A stretch of DNA of 64,000 nt. Source: G963675935 sp963823895. GTDB lineage: Bacteria > Planctomycetota > Planctomycetia > Pirellulales > Thermoguttaceae. Position 1 is the stretch's first letter, and each line of letters opens with the position of its first letter. The notes under the pieces were generated by a model that saw only the letters and a program-made list of their open reading frames with translations, ran no database searches and was not told where the DNA came from. The position numbers and the translations under genes are program-made. The stretch is from the NCBI GenBank assembly GCA_963823895.1, contig CAWGNG010000023.1:124001-188000 (forward strand), read 5' to 3'. Below, in pieces: positions 52,912-62,626 of the stretch.

Positions 52912-54230
52912 GCCTACACGTGTCAAGAGTGGCAACTGGCCAACTGGGGCAACCTGTGTGGCAGATGGAACAAGAGATGCCCGCCTACTACTTCGGCTGC
53001 GTCTGCCTGTCGCTTCTTGTCTCTGTCGTGCGGCCAGGAGAGATTTTCCCGGTTCTGGCGATTACCAGGCCCGCCATCGTGAGCTTCGGCCTTGTAGCGT
53101 TGGCGTTTTTTGCCTGTAGCGGGCCGCAGAGGGTGCAAAGGATGGCACCTGCCGGCGCCGGGCCGATGAAGTGGCTTCTTTTCCTGGGCTTCGCCGGCAT
53201 TGTCTTTTCAGTTTACCCGCGGCAGGCGTTGCAGAGTTGGATCGGCATGCTCATTCAAATCGCGTTGTATTACTTCTGGCTGCCCGCCGTTGGAACTTTC
53301 ACCGGTCTGCGGCGGTGTGTGACTATGCTGGCTTTTTGCGCAGCCTGCCTAGTGGTTGCGATGCGATTCATGGCCGCGGTCGGAGTCTCCACCGGCCGGA
53401 TTAGCGTGGGCGCGTCTTATGATCCGAACGATATTGCGATGGTGCTCGCCACCCTGTTTCCTTTTGTGGCCTATGCGTTCGTTCAAGGCGGACTGAGGGC
53501 CAGGCTTTTTTGCACCGCACTGATGGGCGGGATCATGCTCGGCATCTTGAGCACTGGATCACGCGGCGGGTTACTTGCATTGGGAGTCGCCGGCGCGCTC
53601 CTTGCCTTTACTCCAGGCACCGGAGTCAAGATCTGGCACAAGCTGTTTGTGGTCGTCCTCGCCGCCGGCTTCTTCATGAGCCCTGCTGCCGACAAGGTGA
53701 AGAAGCGTTTTCAGGAGGTCCTTAGCGGCAGAGATTATAATCTCGACACTTCCGAGAAGACGGGAGGCGGTCGACTGATGATATGGTCTGACGCCCTGAA
53801 GGCGATTGCAGAGCGTCCGCTGACAGGGGTTGGCGTTGGCAATGCGACGACCGCCATGGGTGCGGAATACCACCGTTGGATGACCGTCCACAATTCCTAC
53901 CTCCAAGTAGGAGTAGAACTCGGCGTGCCGGGACTGATCGTCTTTCTCCTATTGTTAAGGACCATTTGGCGCAATTGTCGCGAGGCGCACCGCGTCTTCA
54001 TGCCAGAGCCGGACATGCGATACGCGGCTTTGCTGGCCACATGCACCAGAATCGCTCTCGTGACCTACGTTGTGGGTGCGTTCTTTCTTTCCCAGGCGTA
54101 TTCGGTCGTGGTGCCTATCCTCCTGCTTCTATCGAACGGGCTTGTGCATTCATCTAGGACACGTGACGAGACTTCTTACGGGCCGGAATACGGCGGAGAT
54201 TTTCTCGTCGAAGGCGCCCAGCCAGGATGA
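52908..54230 (+). CDS. O-antigen ligase/polymerase (Wzy-like) membrane protein
   Basis: The 440-residue protein has about eleven membrane segments and the Wzy_C pattern STGSRGGLLALGVAG in the middle, followed by GVGVGNATTAMGAE and the ending loops (MTVHNSYLQVGVELGVPG). It would polymerise EPS repeats on the outer face. ATG at 52908 overlaps the previous stop (ATGA), so it is read with the GT2 gene. Confidence 0.85.
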   Translation: MSLHVSRVATGQLGQPVWQMEQEMPAYYFGCVCLSLLVSVVRPGEIFPVLAITRPAIVSFGLVALAFFACSGPQRVQRMAPAGAGPMKWLLFLGFAGIVFSVYPRQALQSWIGMLIQIALYYFWLPAVGTFTGLRRCVTMLAFCAACLVVAMRFMAAVGVSTGRISVGASYDPNDIAMVLATLFPFVAYAFVQGGLRARLFCTALMGGIMLGILSTGSRGGLLALGVAGALLAFTPGTGVKIWHKLFVVVLAAGFFMSPAADKVKKRFQEVLSGRDYNLDTSEKTGGGRLMIWSDALKAIAERPLTGVGVGNATTAMGAEYHRWMTVHNSYLQVGVELGVPGLIVFLLLLRTIWRNCREAHRVFMPEPDMRYAALLATCTRIALVTYVVGAFFLSQAYSVVVPILLLLSNGLVHSSRTRDETSYGPEYGGDFLVEGAQPG

Positions 54231-54311
54231 CCGATTGGATTAGGCGATCCCACTGCTGATCACCGCCCCACGATTTCCACCCAGACTCGCATTACACCGG
54301 AAGGACCGACG

Positions 54312-55829
54312 TTGGTTGACTCACTTCAACCGGAACTGCCGATCGAGACTGTCGATTCTCGGCATGGCCTAGCCATCCCAAAGCGGAGCTTCTTCCACCA
54401 CGCCGTAATCTACTGGTTCGGCAGAATGGCAACCCGTTCCCTGACGGTCCTTCTGCTGCCCATCTTTACCGCATGTCTTTCCCCCGCCGAGTACGGCGAG
54501 CTTTCGATTCTCGCCATCGTCATGGATACGCTGGCGCTGGTGCTGAGCTTTCAACTGCCCGTGGCCGTCTATCGGTTCTGGGCGAGGGAAGAGACCGAGG
54601 CGGACAGGAAGCGTGTGCTCGGCAGCGCGATGCTGCTTACGCTTGTTGCTCCGACGCTTCTGCTGCTGCCCGTCTATATTTGGGCCGATTACTTCTCCTT
54701 GCTGCTCGATTTGCCCGGTCATGCCAACTTGCTCCGATTGGTCCTCGTCGAAGCCCAACTGGTCATTATCGTTACGGTCGTCATGACTGAGATGCGTGTG
54801 CAGGATCACTCCCGCCGCTTCGCCTTCTGGGAGATTGCCCAGACACTCTTCGTCGGGTTGTTAAGTGTGGTTCTCGTTGCTAGATTTGGTCTAGGCATTT
54901 GGGGGATGTTTCTTGCCCAGACTGTTGTTTTTGCTGCAATTGCCGCCTGTCTCATTCCGGGTTTCTCGGCACGTATTGGTTTGCGGTACGATTCGGCCAT
55001 CGTAAAGAGCATGCTCAGCTACGCGCTGCCACTAGTGCCCTCCGCCGTGGCAATGGCAGCGCTGAATCGCGCCGATCGGTTTTTTCTTCAGCGAATGGTC
55101 GGGCTTGAGGCCACGGGGCTCTATTCCATCGGTTATAAGTTTGGAATGCTCGTGAATATTCTGGTTATTGGTCCATTCGTCTTGATTTGGGAGCCAAGGC
55201 GGTTCACAATTGCCAATGAGCCGAACGCCGCGAAGACATACGGCCAAGTATTCACCTATCTCCTGGTCCTGACTTCTTTCGTCGCTCTTGCCCTAACGGG
55301 ACTAGCGAAAGAGATCGTGCAAGTCTTGACGGCGCGGCAATATTGGCAAGCCTACTCGATTATTCCGCTGGTCGCTTGGTCCTACGTTTTCTTCGGCCTC
55401 ACTTCCGTCGTAAGCGTAGGTCTGTTTGTTCATCACAAAACGGGGATCTTCTCTTGGTTAGTCGTTATTGCCCTTCTCGCAAATATTTTGGGCAATCTCC
55501 TGCTTATTCCCGTGTACGGAGCCCACGGCGCGGCCATCGCCACCTTGTTGGCGTTCTTCCTGCTCTTTGTCCTGAATCTGGCCTTTGCCTGCCGGTATAC
55601 TGCCATAGCGTTTGAATGGCGCAAACTTCGCCGGTTGACAGGGCTACTTGTGATAGCCGGCGCTCTTATGGTTCTTGCTCCACACACGATGTTCTTTCTC
55701 GACGTCGCCGTCAAATCGCTGGTTCTCCTTAGCTTTCTGGTTGCCCTGCACCTGCTCAGGTTCTTCCCTCACCTAGCCCTGCCGTGGCGAGTCCGTGCCC
55801 TCTGGGCCTCACTCAAGGACACGGCGTGA
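54312..55829 (+). CDS. Oligosaccharide flippase (Wzx-like)
   Basis: The 505-residue protein has about twelve to fourteen membrane helices; the first is preceded by HAVIYWFGRMATRSLTVLLLPIFTACLSPAEYGELS, a Wzx-type opening. Conserved loops include NRADRFFLQRMVGLEATGLYSIGYKFG. It would flip lipid-linked repeats to the periplasm. The start is TTG at 54312 with AAGGA upstream. Confidence 0.88.
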   Translation: MVDSLQPELPIETVDSRHGLAIPKRSFFHHAVIYWFGRMATRSLTVLLLPIFTACLSPAEYGELSILAIVMDTLALVLSFQLPVAVYRFWAREETEADRKRVLGSAMLLTLVAPTLLLLPVYIWADYFSLLLDLPGHANLLRLVLVEAQLVIIVTVVMTEMRVQDHSRRFAFWEIAQTLFVGLLSVVLVARFGLGIWGMFLAQTVVFAAIAACLIPGFSARIGLRYDSAIVKSMLSYALPLVPSAVAMAALNRADRFFLQRMVGLEATGLYSIGYKFGMLVNILVIGPFVLIWEPRRFTIANEPNAAKTYGQVFTYLLVLTSFVALALTGLAKEIVQVLTARQYWQAYSIIPLVAWSYVFFGLTSVVSVGLFVHHKTGIFSWLVVIALLANILGNLLLIPVYGAHGAAIATLLAFFLLFVLNLAFACRYTAIAFEWRKLRRLTGLLVIAGALMVLAPHTMFFLDVAVKSLVLLSFLVALHLLRFFPHLALPWRVRALWASLKDTA

Positions 55830-55887
55830 TTCGTGTGTTGTTGCGGCGGTTGACCCTGGAGTTGTTTGCCACCACTTCACGTTGTAA

Positions 55888-57030
55888 ATGCCTTCTGTGA
55901 ATAGACTGCGAGCCTTGCTGATATTCGGCACCCGGCCTGAAGCGATTAAGATGGCACCCGTCGTCCAGGAGTGCTCCCGGCGCGCCGATGACGTCGAGAC
56001 ACTCGTCTGTCTGACTGGACAGCACCGCGAGATGCTGGCCCAGGTGACCGACTATTTTCAGATTGGCGCAGACGACAACCTCGACCTCATGATGCCAGCC
56101 CAGGCGCTCGCAGGATTGACGGCGAAGTGCCTTGAAGGAATTGACGAGGTTCTACTCCGGCGCCGACCGCATTGTGTCGTTGCTCAGGGTGATACCACGA
56201 CGGTAATGGCCGCGTCGATGGCATCGTTCTATCGTCATATCCCTTTCGTTCACGTTGAGGCCGGCCTTCGGACCGGCAATCTTGACGCACCTTGGCCCGA
56301 AGAATTCAACCGGCGGGTGGCGGACATCACTGCGACGCTCTATTGCGCGCCGACTCGCCGCGCCGTTGGTACTTTGATAGCCGAGGGAGTCTCACCGGAC
56401 GCGGTGCGGGTGACAGGCAACACGGTCGTTGACGCTCTGCTGACGACACTCCGCCGCGAGCGCAGTTTCACGAATCGGTGGCAACAAGAGTATGCGATGC
56501 TAGGTTCCCGTCGAATGATCCTGATCACGGGCCACCGTCGCGAGAACTTTGGCAGTGGGTTCGAGAACATCTGCCGCGCCATCGCCGCTCTCGCGGATGG
56601 GTTTCCCGACTGCTGCTTCGTCTACCCGGTCCACCTCAATCCGAGTGTTCAGCAGCCTGTCAATCGCATTCTGAGAGGTCGTAAGAACATCTATCTTGTC
56701 CCACCGGCCAGTTACCCGGAATTCGTGTGGCTCATGGACCGATCTAGCTTGGTCCTCACGGATTCCGGAGGCGTTCAGGAAGAAGCCCCCACGTTGCAGA
56801 AGCCGGTGCTGGTCATGCGAGAAACGACGGAGCGGCCGGAGGCGGTCGAGGCGGGTGCTGCGCGACTGGTTGGGACTTCGGTCGAAACGATCATCGCCGG
56901 AGCAACTCTCCTGTTGACTGACGCGGACGAGTATGCGGCATGCCAAATCGAAAGGAACCCTTATGGCGACGGGCTAGCAGCCCAGAGAATCGTTGATTGG
57001 ATGCTCCAGCAGAATTGGCAACGGACCTAG
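55888..57030 (+). CDS. wecB: UDP-N-acetylglucosamine 2-epimerase (non-hydrolysing)
   Basis: The 380-residue protein has the WecB signatures FGTRPEAIKMAPV, GQHREML, VQGDTTTV, HVEAGLRTGN, TGHRRENFG, and SGGVQEEAPTL with ETTERPEAVEAG. It converts UDP-GlcNAc to UDP-ManNAc for EPS synthesis. ATG at 55888. The end (RIVDWML plus seven residues) is echoed by a short vestige 300 bases downstream. Confidence 0.93.
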   Translation: MPSVNRLRALLIFGTRPEAIKMAPVVQECSRRADDVETLVCLTGQHREMLAQVTDYFQIGADDNLDLMMPAQALAGLTAKCLEGIDEVLLRRRPHCVVAQGDTTTVMAASMASFYRHIPFVHVEAGLRTGNLDAPWPEEFNRRVADITATLYCAPTRRAVGTLIAEGVSPDAVRVTGNTVVDALLTTLRRERSFTNRWQQEYAMLGSRRMILITGHRRENFGSGFENICRAIAALADGFPDCCFVYPVHLNPSVQQPVNRILRGRKNIYLVPPASYPEFVWLMDRSSLVLTDSGGVQEEAPTLQKPVLVMRETTERPEAVEAGAARLVGTSVETIIAGATLLLTDADEYAACQIERNPYGDGLAAQRIVDWMLQQNWQRT

Positions 57031-57375
57031 TTTTACAACGTAAGGTTGATATTGCATAAATCGGCGAGTTTGGCGAAGCTATACCGGTCCAAAATGGAGG
57101 ACTTGGCATGGACGCCAGACAGATTCGCCAGTTGAAACCAATGCTCACACGTTAAGCAGGCGTTTGTCCACTCACGGAAATACCTATCACCATCGTCGCT
57201 GTGCGCAACTTTTCTTGCCTTCTGGTTCATGGCTCGATGCACCCGCGTCTGCATTGCATCTGTTCCCACCTCTGATGTGCCGGACCCGCATATTCGGGAT
57301 CGGGACCATCACTCCGCAACCTCGCCGGACGATGGATCGGATAGTCGATTGGATGCTAAGAAAGGAGCTGCGGGC
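57031..57375. other. Intergenic region with insertion-sequence-like debris and a wecB-end vestige
   Basis: An ATG at 57108 opens 15 codons (MDARQIRQLKPMLTR) that look like the N-terminus of an IS701-type transposase before a stop; this is a weak match from memory. The segment 57332-57379 encodes MDRIVDWMLRKELRA and a TGA that overlaps the next gene's start. The seven residues RIVDWML match the end of WecB exactly. Confidence 0.5.
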
Positions 57376-58433
57376 GTGAACAAGCCGGCGATTTCCATCG
57401 TGTTGCCAACACACAACGGACGAAGGTTCATCGATCAGTCGATCAAGTCAGTCGTGAACCAAACGTGCCAGGATTGGGAGATGATCATCGTCAATGATGC
57501 ATCGACGGACGCAACTCCGCTGAGGATCGACTGGTGGACGAAGCAGGACGCCCGTATCTTGGCCGTCCATCTTGCCCAGAACCGAACGCTGCCGGGAGCG
57601 CTGAACGATGGCTTCGCGCGTGCGCGCGGCGACCTTCACACCTGGACATCGGACGACAATTGGTATCATCCCGAGGCCCTGAGGCGCATGCGGGAGGTAC
57701 TTGAGAGCGAGAAAGACGTCGCAATTGTGTATGCCGACTCAACCCGTGTCAACGAATTCGGCCAGCCGAGAGGCGTCGGGTGCCGAGAGCACATTCCTGT
57801 CGAGCGCCTCTATGAGGGGTGCGGTGTTGGAGCATGTTTTCTGTACCGCGCCCAAGTTACCGCAGCACTCGGGGGCTACGACGAGAACCTATTTGGAGCG
57901 GAAGACTACGACTTCTGGCTGCGAGCATCGTTGCAATTCCGGTTCCGATGGCTCCCGGAGAACCTGTACTTCTACCGCGCACATGGAGCCACGATAAGCT
58001 CTACGAGGTATCATTCGAATGCTCGTAATGTGGAAAAGGCCGTGCGCCGGTGGATACCGCTAGTGAGGTGGCCCGACGACGTTACTCGATCGCAGGCGCA
58101 CATCGAGTGGGGAGTGCGCTGTCTCGCGCGGGAGTCTGGGAAGAAGTGTATGAACCGTGGCTGCGCGAATCGGACTGGCTGACCGGAGATTCGCGAAATC
58201 GAATCCGTCGCGAGGTGTTGAAACGAGCTTCGAGTCTCGCGTGGGAAGCGTACTTCCGCCGCGACTGGGAGGATTTTGCACGATACAAGATGTATTTGTC
58301 AGAGGTCCGTGATGACCCACATGCCGCCCGACTACTATCCAAGACGCTCTATCCACAGTGGGCTTACGCCGTAAAAGACAAATTGTATCGGGCATGGCAC
58401 CAACTTCTGTCCGTAGAGTTCCCGAGACGCTAG
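57376..58433 (+). pseudogene. Glycosyltransferase family 2, frameshifted in the C-terminal part
   Basis: The first frame has the GT2 opening (SIVLPTHNGRRFIDQS), INDAST-like NDASTDATP, and DDNWYHPEALRRM, plus FGAEDYDFWLR with the catalytic-base region. Near 58110-58140 the sense moves to the other frame, carrying WEEVYEPWLRESDWLTGD to the stop at 58433. Joined length is about 350 residues. GTG at 57376 overlaps the vestige's stop (GTGA) with AAAGGAG upstream, so translation coupling to the lost gene's end is retained. Confidence 0.75.
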
Positions 58434-58689
58434 AATTGGCGGCTCTCTAACGCCCGTCTTGCGCCACAATACGTGAAATGTAGCGCGAACCCAACGGATG
58501 TGATTGCCTCTGTTTCAAACGCTCGTCCCGTTCTAAACACTGTTGTCAACCTGCGTGCTCTGGCGCGCGTTCTTGTCATGGCCTGTGCTTTCGGGTTTCT
58601 CACCCAATTATGTTCCCACCAGCAAACGGCTTGCATCCGGTGGGTCGTACGCGGTACTGAGAAATCCTCTTTCGGAGCTAACTATCCTC

Positions 58690-59490
58690 ATGGCATCATT
58701 TCTTTCGGAGTTGGCTTTGCGAATCCGTCGGCGCGAATCTCCGCTTTACGATTGGCTCTATCGGATCGCAAAGGCAACTCGCGGCATTTCGTTCCCAACC
58801 TGTCGGCCATTCCATTCGTTCTTATATAGCGAATGGGCTGTGCGTACAGCGCTCTGGCACGACTTTTGGCGAGTGGTCTATTACGAACCGATGTTCAAGT
58901 CGCAATGCGTATCTGTCGATACGGGCTTCCGTATGGAATATGCGGGCAACGGCACGACCAGAATCCATGGAAAGCTGCGAATTACGTTCGGCAACAATGT
59001 CCACATCTTCGACAACACACAGTTTGTCGGCCTCAGGGTTTTGGACGATCCGGAACTGATTGTTGGCGACAATACGTATCTCGGGCCTTTAGTCCGTTTC
59101 ATGGTCGGAAAGCGAATCTCGATCGGCAGTTATTGCATGATCACCTCCAGAATGATCACGGATAATCCTGGGCATTCTATAGATGACGTTATGAGCCGAA
59201 TGAAGCTGGGCGGCGGTCTGCCTTTGCCCGAGAGCATTCGGCCGATTACAATCGGCGATTTTTGCTTTTTGCCTCTCGACACGGTCGTATATCCGGGGGC
59301 CAACGTTGGTGACGGTGTTGTCGCGCGGATCGGAACCCATATTCAAGGGGAGGTTCCTCCGTTCTGTCAGATCGCTGGCAACCCGATGCGCATCGTGCGG
59401 AAGCTTCCGATTCCGGAGCAGTTGCGGTTAATTGTCGGAGAGGAACGCTACAACCGCTATCTGGAGATTCACGCGAGTCTCGAATTGTAG
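58690..59490 (+). CDS. Hexapeptide-repeat (LbH) acyltransferase
   Basis: The 266-residue protein has an N-terminal helical region and then left-handed beta-helix repeats (about 110-240) with turns such as IHGKLRITFGNN and ITIGDFCFLPLDTVVYPGANVGDG. The end VPPFCQIAGNPMRIVRK is the usual closing of this family. It would transfer an acyl, probably acetyl, group to a sugar hydroxyl. ATG at 58690 with GGAGC about ten bases upstream; a longer frame begins at 58543 without support. Confidence 0.82.
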   Translation: MASFLSELALRIRRRESPLYDWLYRIAKATRGISFPTCRPFHSFLYSEWAVRTALWHDFWRVVYYEPMFKSQCVSVDTGFRMEYAGNGTTRIHGKLRITFGNNVHIFDNTQFVGLRVLDDPELIVGDNTYLGPLVRFMVGKRISIGSYCMITSRMITDNPGHSIDDVMSRMKLGGGLPLPESIRPITIGDFCFLPLDTVVYPGANVGDGVVARIGTHIQGEVPPFCQIAGNPMRIVRKLPIPEQLRLIVGEERYNRYLEIHASLEL

Positions 59491-59650
59491 ATAAGAACCG
59501 CGACGGCTTCATCTCGCCCGTTGCCCTCCGGTTGGGACCGGGACAGCGAAGTACAAGTACGGAACGTGGGCGAGAGAATACGGCGCTATTCCTCCGTTCG
59601 ACACCGTGGTATTGCACGCAACCTGTTGGAGATAACATTCGGAGATTGCA

Positions 59651-59833
59651 ATGAAGACGAACGAGTTCCTGGATCTGATTTGCGGCGCCCTCAATCGAAA
59701 GCCCGGCACGCTTGCGTTAGCAGACACCAATAAGACTGTGGAGCAATGGGACTCTCTGGGCCATCTGATGCTTATTACTGTAGTCAGCAAACTGGGAGTT
59801 GCCACGGATAACCGGCTTGCGGCGAAGCCGTGA
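59651..59833 (+). CDS. Acyl carrier protein-like, truncated or frameshifted
   Basis: The 60 residues include TNKTVEQWDSLGHLMLIT, where the Ser of DSL is the phosphopantetheine site. ACPs of this kind are about 75-80 residues long and end with another helix, which is missing here: the frame stops after RLAAKP. It is probably the remnant of an ACP that feeds an acyl group to a neighbouring transferase. It may be cut by a frameshift after about residue 50, but no matching tail was found in the other frames. Confidence 0.5.
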   Translation: MKTNEFLDLICGALNRKPGTLALADTNKTVEQWDSLGHLMLITVVSKLGVATDNRLAAKP

Positions 59834-59878
59834 GTAAGTGCTTCGTGCCGGCACCTGTGGATCGAGGTCTTCTTACTC

Positions 59879-60487
59879 ATGTTTTTGCGGCGTCTAAGCG
59901 TGGGATGGAGGAACGAAGGCGTCATGCAACTCGCGCGAAGAGGTTGGTTCGGCTTTGCCGGAGCGCATAAGTTCTGCGTGTATGCTACTGACACGGCGAG
60001 TCTTCGCACGGATGCGCAGCAGGATCCCCACTTCTCACTTGAGATTGCCGACGCCGCAGTGATTCAGTCTCTGCAACAAAATCCCGATTTTCGCAGAGAA
60101 GAAGCATTCATCCCTCGTCTTTTCAAGTACAATCAATGTCTCGTTGGGCTTACGGACGGGGAACCAAGTCACCTTATGTGGGTGTTCATGCCCGGAGATT
60201 TCAGCCGATTCTTTGAACTGCGGGCCGGCCAGGCTGAAATCAACTACTGCGTCACACCAGAGAGATTCCGGGGGCGCGGGATGTTTCGCAAGGCTCTCGT
60301 GGCTGCCGTCCGTATTCTTGACAGACAGGGCGTCCGGGAGGTTCTAATCGCAACGCATAGCGAAAACGTTCCGGCCATGAGGGCGATTGAAGCGGCCGGT
60401 TTTCGGCAATTGGGCGTTGTCCGCCATTTCGGCGTGTTCTACCGACCAAAATGGCGCGCAACAGAACCGCGACGGCTACTCGTTTGA
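59879..60487 (+). CDS. GNAT-family N-acetyltransferase
   Basis: The 202-residue protein has the acetyl-CoA-binding region (CVTPERFRGRGMFRKALVAAV, with RxxGxG/A), then ATHSENVPAMRAIEAAGFRQLG. It could acetylate an amino sugar or a small molecule of the EPS pathway. It follows the truncated ACP by 45 bases. Confidence 0.78.
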   Translation: MFLRRLSVGWRNEGVMQLARRGWFGFAGAHKFCVYATDTASLRTDAQQDPHFSLEIADAAVIQSLQQNPDFRREEAFIPRLFKYNQCLVGLTDGEPSHLMWVFMPGDFSRFFELRAGQAEINYCVTPERFRGRGMFRKALVAAVRILDRQGVREVLIATHSENVPAMRAIEAAGFRQLGVVRHFGVFYRPKWRATEPRRLLV

Positions 60488-60634
60488 TTGGCGCACGACC
60501 CGTCGTGTTGTCAGTTGACCATGTTTAATGGGAACAGATCCGGCATCAACCTGCTGGCGGCTGACTCTTGCCTTTCTCAAACCGCAACCTGGTGATGCTA
60601 GTGCCGTTTCCATTCAATGAGTTTCTCGATCGAG
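60488..60634. other. Intergenic stretch at the end of the EPS locus
   Basis: No gene or repeat was identified. It separates the GNAT gene from the 3' end of the interrupted IS630 transposase. Confidence 0.4.
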
Positions 60635-60896
60635 TCATGCTGCCGGATGACGCCTATGTAGTTGCGGCCAGGGCGTAATTGCGATCGTTCTTTGGCCATT
60701 TCGCCAGCGAAGGTAGCTTTGGATGGCGGTTTGCTGATCTTCATGAGTGCGGTAGTCGGAGTTGTCCAGGGCGTACTTCTTCAGAGGTGTAAATTCGCAC
60801 TCGATACGATTGAGCCACGAGGCACTGGTCGGAGTGAAATACAGGCGGACATTGTGGCTCTTGGCCCACGAGACTACTTCGGCCCGCAAATGTGTT
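60635..60896 (-). pseudogene. IS630-type transposase, 3' part (separated from its 5' part by IS66)
   Basis: The minus-strand frame carries THLRAEVVSWAKSHNVRLYFTPTSASWLNRIECEF to the stop at 60635, including the last catalytic Glu. Its first base joins exactly in frame with the 5' part at 63524 when the IS66 element and one copy of AACACATT are removed. Confidence 0.85.
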
Positions 60897-60962
60897 GTAA
60901 GCGTCCCGCCGAGCACATAGGGAGAAATCGCCGCCTGGGCGTAGGCTTGGCGAACGGGGAGA

Positions 60963-62564
60963 TCAAGCCGGATGCCAGCGGTGGGGGAGGAGGGCGAGAA
61001 GTTCTTCCTCGCTGGCGCCGGGAAGAATCGCTGGCAGTCGGGTCAGCACGTCGCGGTAGTAGACCCAAGGATCGTGGCCGTGACGCTTGCATGACGCCAA
61101 CAGGCTGAAATGGATCGCCGCCGCGCGGCCGCCCCGGTCGTTCCCCACAAAAAGCCAATTGCGGCGTCCGATACAGAGGCCCCGCAACGAGTTCTCGCCT
61201 TCGTTGTTGTCGATGTCCAGCCAGCCGTCGTTAGGGTATACGGACAGGGCCGTCCAGTTGCCGAGCGTATAGTTAATCGCTCCACGAACCGCGCTCTTGG
61301 GCAAGACCTTGGGCGCCTCGGCTTCCAGCCATGTATGGAAGCTGTCCAAGAGCGGCCGCGACCGCTCCTGCCGCTCGGCGGCGATTTGCGTGGCACGCTC
61401 CTCCAGCGTGAGTGGCTGCCACTGGCCCTGACAGCGCTGCCGGAGATCTTTCTCCACGGCGTAGAGCTTGCCGATCCAAGCCAACGCCGTCTCCATGCGG
61501 GCCGCATCCAGCCGTCGGCTCTCGTGGAATTTCCTCCGCGCATGCACCCAACAAGCCACCTCGATGATTCGACCGTCGGATTCCAGGTAGATTCCGTCGT
61601 AACCGTTGAAGGCGTCGGCCTGCACATAGCCGCGATAATCCTTGAGAAACGCGGCCGGTCCGTCCCGTTTGTGATTCGTCGTGTAATCGAACACGGTCAG
61701 CGAGTGCAGTGGATCGCCCACGTAGGGCCAGAAGTGGCCCGTGTACTTCAGCCTCCGCCAGGCATCGCGGACCTTCACCGAGGTGTCATCCGTGTGGATT
61801 ACGTGAGAAGCCAACACCACGCGGATAGCCAGGGCGTACAAAGGTTGTAAGAACTCGGCCGTTTGAAGCCACCAGCCGTCCATCGTCTGCCGGGAGATGC
61901 GGACGCCCTGTCGCTGGAAGATTCCTTCCAGCCGGTGCAAGGGCAGATGATCGGCCCCCTTGCTGACGATCACCTGGGCCATCAGCCCCGGACCGGCCAA
62001 ACCGCCGGGAATCGCCTCGGGCGGCTTGCGGGCCAGCACCACGTTCTGCTCAACGAGCGTCAGGCCGCTCTCGGGCAGTTGCTCTTTGCGGGCGTATTTC
62101 TTGCGGACATGCACCATCACGAACAGCGTCGAGGGCCGCCAATCGAGTTGCTCGCTGGTCTCCGGCGGCAACTCGACCAGATTCTCCAGGCCGCCCAATG
62201 CCGCCTTCTCGGCTTCGGAAAGATCGTGAACGACTTCCTCACGCTTGGTCTCGTCGGGAATCCGCCCTCGGCCGTGCTTGTCGCGGTTCTTGGAAGCTGC
62301 CCGTGCGACCGGCGGCGGCGAGTTGGCAGCCGCCTCTTCCGCATCTGCCTGGTTCTCGAACAACATGCCTTGCTGCGGATCGAACTTCTCGCTGCTGCTC
62401 CCGTAAATCCTTTTCAGCAGCAAGTGAATGTGATGTTCTTGCCGCTGGAGCCGCTCGTCGCGCAGACGCAACTGCTCCAACAATTGCACGATCAACTGCT
62501 TGAGCACCGCGACATCGTCGGGCAGCAGGGCGGGATCGGGAAGAGGCATGGCGTCCGTGTCCAT
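60963..62564 (-). CDS. tnpC: IS66 transposase TnpC
   Basis: The 533-residue protein has an N-terminal leucine-zipper-like coiled coil (VAVLKQLIVQLLEQLRLRDE), the zinc-binding-like part, and the DDE domain with IHTDDTSVKV, VQADAFNGYDG, and a C-terminal Glu in NNEGENSLRGLCIGRRNWLF. It catalyses cut-and-paste type transposition of IS66. The frame is intact. Confidence 0.92.
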   Translation of the reverse strand: MDTDAMPLPDPALLPDDVAVLKQLIVQLLEQLRLRDERLQRQEHHIHLLLKRIYGSSSEKFDPQQGMLFENQADAEEAAANSPPPVARAASKNRDKHGRGRIPDETKREEVVHDLSEAEKAALGGLENLVELPPETSEQLDWRPSTLFVMVHVRKKYARKEQLPESGLTLVEQNVVLARKPPEAIPGGLAGPGLMAQVIVSKGADHLPLHRLEGIFQRQGVRISRQTMDGWWLQTAEFLQPLYALAIRVVLASHVIHTDDTSVKVRDAWRRLKYTGHFWPYVGDPLHSLTVFDYTTNHKRDGPAAFLKDYRGYVQADAFNGYDGIYLESDGRIIEVACWVHARRKFHESRRLDAARMETALAWIGKLYAVEKDLRQRCQGQWQPLTLEERATQIAAERQERSRPLLDSFHTWLEAEAPKVLPKSAVRGAINYTLGNWTALSVYPNDGWLDIDNNEGENSLRGLCIGRRNWLFVGNDRGGRAAAIHFSLLASCKRHGHDPWVYYRDVLTRLPAILPGASEEELLALLPHRWHPA

Positions 62565-62626
62565 GCCCTTATAGATACCGTGAACGCGAAATTATTCCCA
62601 CCGCAAGAAAGGTTTTTCTCCCCGCA

